From positions 69,492,046-69,556,045 of the forward strand of contig OZ007570.1 in NCBI GenBank assembly GCA_963931925.1: 64,000 nt of DNA, given 5' to 3'. Each line of letters starts with the position of its first letter. Position 1 is the first letter of the stretch. Positions 58,917 through 64,000 of this stretch are shown in pieces. The notes under the pieces were generated by a model, which was not told the DNA's origin, made no database searches, and saw only the letters and a list, made by a program, of their open reading frames with translations. The DNA comes from Onchidella celtica. Its lineage: Eukaryota > Mollusca > Gastropoda > Systellommatophora > Onchidiidae. The position numbers and the translations under genes are program-made.

Positions 58917-59395
58917 TTAAGAGAGGTGCACTCCAGTTCTTTGAGAGACAGAGAGAGAGAAACTGCACTCAGGGATTCTGAGAGACATCTGCACACTGGA
59001 TCTATGAGGGAGACGTTCACTCTGGTTATTTGACAGAGAGAGAGAATGGGAGAGATAAGAGGGCGAGAGCGCTGCACTTTGGTTCTTTATTAAAGGAGAT
59101 ACAATCTTGGACTTTGAGAGAGCTGCCCCTGAAAGAGCTGCATCTTGCACTTTAAGAATGTGCTCTGATTCTGAGAGGGAGAGGGAGAGAAAGAGATTTG
59201 TACGTTTACTCCTTGGGTGCATTTCAGTTCCTTGGGTAATTTTCATTTTTGTTCTTTGAGAGAGTTCGACATAGGGTCTTTGAGAGCTGTGCACTTTGTT
59301 CTGTGAGAGAGTTCCAGCATAGTTCTTTGAGAGAGAGTTGCAGTTTAGTGCACTGAGAAGGTTGCACTGTATTTCTTTCAGAGATCTACGTTCAC
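58917..59395 (+). repeat. Degenerate minisatellite (units of roughly 25-40 bp)
   Basis: Repeated blocks of ttctttgagagag or ctttgagag, followed by ttgcactt-like words, recur about fifteen times with variable spacing. A long minus-strand Ser/Arg-rich ORF here (58917-59438) is explained by this repeat. Confidence 0.55.
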
Positions 59396-59439
59396 ACCAG
59401 TAAGGTTTGTGTGCAACGTCAATCAAAGGCTCCTGCAAT

Positions 59440-60680
59440 CGGCATCTTCCTCCAACAGGTTTTGAAAGTGCTTATTGCACGATGTATTGTCCTCTGCTCA
59501 GAGGAAATGATTGTTGAAAATAACAAGCTGGAAATGCACAGTGACTTATGTATTACATACCGGAAAGCACTGGATTCAAAAATTCACGTGGTAGGGCGCC
59601 TTACTTTGACTGGTCACTGATTGATATGAGACTGACATTATTTATAGCTATTAAAGTGTGGGTCGAAGATTCGAAGATTACTTACAGATTGATCAATTAA
59701 CTCAAAATATTTAACAAAATAATATTTACCATTATCTTATTTGATCACATTTGATCCGCCCATATTCGCCGGTCTTGTCTTCCTTTCTTCAAAGACGGTG
59801 TCCACTCCACTGTGCGGCAACTTCAAAGACCGTAAACTCGCCGCCGCCCCTTCCTTTGATCTATTCATTCAAATTTACCTTACGGTCGGTGATTACATTA
59901 ATGACAATATCTCTAACTTCGGACGCAAAATATACGCCGGTTGAGATCTAGGCTATTTCAAAGTGACCAATCTTTATTAGTCCCCAGACTCAATGATTCT
60001 ACTCTCACATAATTGGCACCGTAATTAAAAAAAAATCATTTCGAACTTATCAAAAAATAATTACTCTGTGTGCCTGAGTGTGTGCATGCGTGTGTGAATT
60101 TTGTACACAACGACCTATTCTTTGTATCTCCAAACCTTTTAAAATAATTATGAGTTGAAGGGTATGGTACATGACTGCCCTTCTTCAGTCTCATTATTTG
60201 TAAAGCGCCAATAATGTACATGTAATAGCCACGCTATTAAATGTTTACTAAATGTTTACTATTAAACGCTACTAACCTAAACGTTTAGCGAGGTTCAAGC
60301 GACAACAATTGGCCGTGGCCAGCGATGCATAACCCCACAAATGATTTTAGCGATGTTCAAGCGCCGACATTCCGCCAACTGAACGTTACCGAGTTTATAA
60401 CACGGAATTACATCATCGCTTTTCTCCACAACTAAGCAGAATTTTTTTTTTCGTTTTTTCAAGTGTATCCTATGCGTCTCGTGCTATAGATTCAATTTTT
60501 TGAAAGAAGTGAATTTACCCAAAAATCGACTTAAGAAGTTTCTAACAACCAACCGACGATGTTTCTTTGTCATACGGCCTAGATCCTTGTATTTGTTTAC
60601 TTGTTGTCATAAAAATGCTGTTTTGCAACTCAATACAGTGAGATCTTACCACAATAATTATGTTATTATTATAATGGGTT
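59440..60680. other. Intergenic, no recognised gene
   Basis: Short ORFs without motifs (59411-59951, 60036-60221, 60500-60715). Confidence 0.35.
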
Positions 60681-60684
60681 ATTA

Positions 60685-60985
60685 TGAGGGACACGGTGGT
60701 CTAGGGGCAAGCTGATCGTCTCTCCTGGCAAAGGTACCGGCTTCAAATCCCGGTCGGTGCAGGCATGTTGGAAAATTGACATTTTCCTCCTTTTTTTTTT
60801 TTTGTCCCTGATCCTATGGTGGGTAGGATCGAGCACCTAGTCTTCTCGGATAAGGACGAAAAATTCTGAGGGCCCATGTGCACGTTTCGCACGTTAAAGA
60901 TACCTTAGCAGTTGGAAATCGAGAAAAGCCGGTGGAACAGGTTGCTGCCCGGGGAAAAAATTAAATCAAAATATGTATACTCCAA
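60685..60985 (+). mobile_element. tRNA-derived SINE, most complete copy
   Basis: The head has an A box (GTGGTCTAGGGGCAAG) and a B box (GGCTTCAAATCCCGG) about 35 bp apart, so Pol III could transcribe it. The body follows: a T run, ggatcgagcacctagtcttc, tctgagggcccatgtgcacg, ttaaagataccttagcagtt and ctgcccggggaaaaa. Partial copies are at 24300-24631 (-) and 40312-40445 (+). The 3' tail present at 24.3 and 58.3 kb is missing here. Confidence 0.75.
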
Positions 60986-60989
60986 AGAG

Positions 60990-61795
60990 AGTAGAAAGTT
61001 ATTAAGGGTTTCAGATTGAGTTCGGATGACCCGACCAACTAAAATATTGGTGATAATTAGTCTCGCCTAAAGATTTGGCCGGAAGAGTGTCCTAGTATAT
61101 GAAAAGGCTCAGGAGCTCTGTGAGCCAGCTTCATGCTTTGAGCATTTGCGAAGCGAAGGATCTCGGGAAGATGACTCCTACCAGAGTGGAGAAAAGACGT
61201 AGCCATGCAATTGACATTGTGCCTAAGAGGGAGCTAATGATAGAGAGAGCTAGCCCATGTCCCTGCACACCGAACCATATTGTGCACAAAGCGAGAATTG
61301 GGTTTCTCGGTTATGTTCTGACCGAGATAATGGTATGGCTCTTTATTTGACCATAAAGTCTATCAGAAGTGTCCACCAGTAGTTTTCACCTGAATTGTAG
61401 AACGTGTGTTCCAGGAGCTGCCGCCTGAGCAGAGTCATTTATCATAACATAACTTTTGTGAATGAGTTTAGTGTGTTAGGGAGTGAAAGGAATCAACAGA
61501 TGTTTTTAAGTAATTATTAGAGTAGAATTGTGTTTCTTAAGTTTTGTAAAGTGCCAGGACCTTTTACTATACATCTAGATTGTGATGCCATGATTCTTGT
61601 AGTTCCTTGGGTAGCGAGTCGTGTGACTTGCTGATGAAATTGAAATTGTAAAGCTTATCCACTTAAAATATATGTGGAGTTGAATTAGTAACAGAAAGTG
61701 AGGATCTATCTATGTGAATTACTTGTACCTTTTATGGAGTCGAATTATAATCTTCAGTTGCTCTTCAATTGCATATTTAATTTTTAATTGACGAA
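60990..61795. other. Intergenic; possibly body of an old LTR
   Basis: An ORF (61099-61350, +) has no recognisable motif. If the family-2-like end at 61929 is real, part of this stretch could be its upstream portion, but I see no clear similarity. Confidence 0.3.
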
Positions 61796-61799
61796 AAGA

Positions 61800-61929
61800 T
61801 AATAATGTTGCGGCCCTGCAGGCCTGACCTAAACAGAATACCTTTGTTTTGCTTGTGTGCGTTTGGTGTGCCAGTCCGAGTCTGAGTTGATCCTCTTGAC
61901 TGTCGAATGCTTTAACTCACCTCGTGACA
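61800..61929 (+). repeat. Possible diverged family-2 LTR 3' end
   Basis: gcggccctgcaggcctgacc, cttgtgtgcgtttg, gtccgagtctgagttg and a terminus cctcgtgaca parallel the last 130 bases of 16164-17392 (atggcctgaccggcctgaca, cttgtgtggttgtg, gtccgagtgtgagtta, gctcgtgaca). Confidence 0.5.
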
Positions 61930-62089
61930 ATCAAGGCACACGCGAAAGTATAGTACCCGGGTTACTTTATTAGTTTACATTTTGTAAAAGAAGGCAATGC
62001 TGTGGAAACAAAACAATGAGCACGAGTCATGCAATTTTTATATTATTACTTCCTGAAATAGAATAATAATAGTGATATTACTACTACTG

Positions 62090-62241
62090 CTAATAATAAT
62101 AATGAAGATCATTTATATAGCGCCCAATCCAAACAATTTACTCTAGGCTTTTTACAGAAAGTCTTGTTCTCCCCATCTGCAACTCACTCTCTGTATCTCT
62201 CCTTCTGTCTGTATCTCTTTCTCTCTCTGTGTGTCTCTCAT

Positions 62242-62281
<40 letters not shown>

Positions 62282-62530
62282 TTTGTCTCCCCTCTCTCTT
62301 TGTCTCTCTCTCTCTCTCTCTGAGACTCTCTCCCTGTGTCTCTCTGTCTCTCTCTCTGTGTCTCCCTGTCTCTCTGTCTTTCTATCTGTCTCTGTCTCTC
62401 TCTCTCTCTTTATCTTAGACACAATCCATTGTATACACTCCTATGACAGATGTACATACATAGACACATAATAGCCATAATTATAACACAGGAGCATAAA
62501 GCAGAAATTGAACAATAAAACAGCAAAGTA
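62090..62530 (+). repeat. Dispersed repeat with TTATATAGCGC core, copy 3
   Basis: Blocks shared in order with 34755-34985: (AAT)n, gaagatcatttatatagcgc, ctctaggctttttacagaaa, ttgttctccccatctgcaac, a CT-rich and (GT)n tract (62246-62281) and gcagaaattgaacaataaaa. The long ORFs here are simple-sequence artefacts. Confidence 0.7.
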
Positions 62531-62534
62531 AAAT

Positions 62535-63780
62535 GTATTGAGAGAATCATTGAATGGCGAATGAGACTTCACAACTGAACGTGTTTTTTTCTTTAAAGGT
62601 GAGTTTTTTTTTTAACCAATTTTGAATTCTGACTCGGTAGCTGCTTCTCAGAATGATTTTGGCAGCGAGTTCCAAGATGTGCAGAAAGCAGTATGTGTAA
62701 ATGCTCTGCCTCCTAGTTTCTTTGACTTGCGGTTAAAAAATTTAAGAAGGCCCTGTTCGCTTGATCTTAAAGAATGAGGTGGCGAGTAAGACTCTGCTAA
62801 AGTGGAAAGGTAAAGTGGTGCGGTTTTTTTTTAATGCACTTGTAGCACAGAACTGCTAGTTTGTACTAGGTTTGCAACTCAACTGGTATCCGGTACAGTT
62901 TAATAAGAATAAGAGTAATGTGTTCACTTTTTGTCATTTGCTTTTTTTCAACTTACTACGATAATGTGTATTGCACAGACATTTTTGTCACGGTAGTAAT
63001 TGCTTATGTTATGATTATTCATATTTCAAAATTACGGTTATTAACAAATTTATTATGATTTTAATTGAAGTTTTACTGAGTTCAAAAAATCGACCCTTTC
63101 CTTATAACAAGATACGATAAGATAGAATAATAATCACATTATTAACCCATAAGGGATTTTGTCTTTCAAAAGGCGTTTTACAGCAAACACATGGTACGTC
63201 GTGATCTTACTCATCATCAGGGAGATACATCTCAACTCGATAATCTCAACAGCAGGCATAGGTACATATGTGACATGGTGAAGAACCTTAGTCAAACATC
63301 GCAGGCATCTAGATAAATCTGTCTTGTGGAGGCGAATTGCGGAGGGCAAAAGCGATCTTCAGTATCTTTCTCTGTTTGCTTTCATGTGTATTGTATTATT
63401 CTGTTGCTCTCCAATGGTGTAGAAATTTGATGAAACAGTGTTTTATCAACATGAAAAAATTGCAAATTTTCGTAAATCGTAAAGTATTTGTGTTTTATAC
63501 GAAAGAAATTTGTGATGTCAAGGTAACTATTTTGTCAAAAGACTGGACTATGACTTAAAATAGCATTGCTTTAGTTCTATTTCGATCTAGAAAGGTTGGA
63601 GTTTCCCTGAAAAGTACAGCAACTGGGGCTCTGGCTGAGAAGTTACGAAGCCAAGACAGAACTATTATCCATGCTCCATCTGCTCTTTGTGGACTTTGTT
63701 AACAACCTATTAAAGAAAATGATGGTGTGGATCAATAGATTCTGGATGCATATCCGAAGAAGACACTATACCTGAAGATC
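62535..63780. other. Intergenic, no recognised gene
   Basis: Short motif-less ORFs only (63134-63349, 63337-63558). Confidence 0.35.
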
Positions 63781-63787
63781 CATGAGA

Positions 63788-64000
<213 letters not shown>

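Noticed and set aside
61099..61350. 83-codon plus-strand ORF next to the SINE
   Set aside because: No motif; it lies in sequence that may belong to an old LTR.
62138..62422. ORFs of RE/ER and SLSLS repeats on both strands
   Set aside because: They translate CT/GA and GT simple sequence inside a dispersed repeat.

Overview
This window looks like an AT-rich animal nuclear genome, most likely a gastropod mollusc and perhaps a sea slug. The reasons are a single-exon rhodopsin-like receptor family resembling the chemosensory-type receptors of sea slugs, metazoan transposon families, tRNA-derived SINEs and dense microsatellites. No database search was possible, so the taxon is an inference. There is only one apparently intact host gene; nearly everything else recognisable is mobile DNA or gene relics.

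Layout. 1-3499: 3' part of a Ty3/Gypsy-type LTR element with integrase upstream of reverse transcriptase. 3534-4522: broken GPCR (-). 6191-7374: solo LTR of the same family with a perfect 5-bp target duplication. 11.3-17.39 kb: a second, different element of the same unusual gene order, with gag, protease, integrase, RT-RNase H and a 3' LTR; its 5' LTR is not visible. 18.7-25.1 kb: two more GPCR relics, the second ended by a SINE. 25.6-26.5 kb: a degenerate tandem repeat of about 385 bp. 28514-37069: an 8.56-kb DNA transposon with 32-bp perfect terminal inverted repeats. It carries a decayed SWIM/YqaJ-nuclease gene (+) and a decayed THAP/DDE transposase gene (-), and it is itself invaded by a Harbinger-type element and an old LTR. 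39.9-47.1 kb: two GPCR relics, a decayed gene with a PIN-like nuclease motif, and the intact 322-codon GPCR (46156-47124, -). 47.9-49.8 and 57.4-58.0 kb: diverged duplicons. 50.6-55.3 kb: a virus-like or Polinton-like relic (integrase, Cys-rich protein and a head-to-head gene pair) broken by a LINE 3' end and by a solo LTR with a perfect target duplication. 58-64 kb: SINEs, minisatellite, a possible LTR end and an (ATCT)n array running off the window.

How it fits together. All six GPCR loci lie on the minus strand and two share a splice acceptor exactly 34 nt before the ATG, which points to tandem duplication of a two-exon gene (non-coding exon 1, single coding exon) followed by decay. Transposons inserted into the relics and into each other, and the nesting gives a relative order of events.
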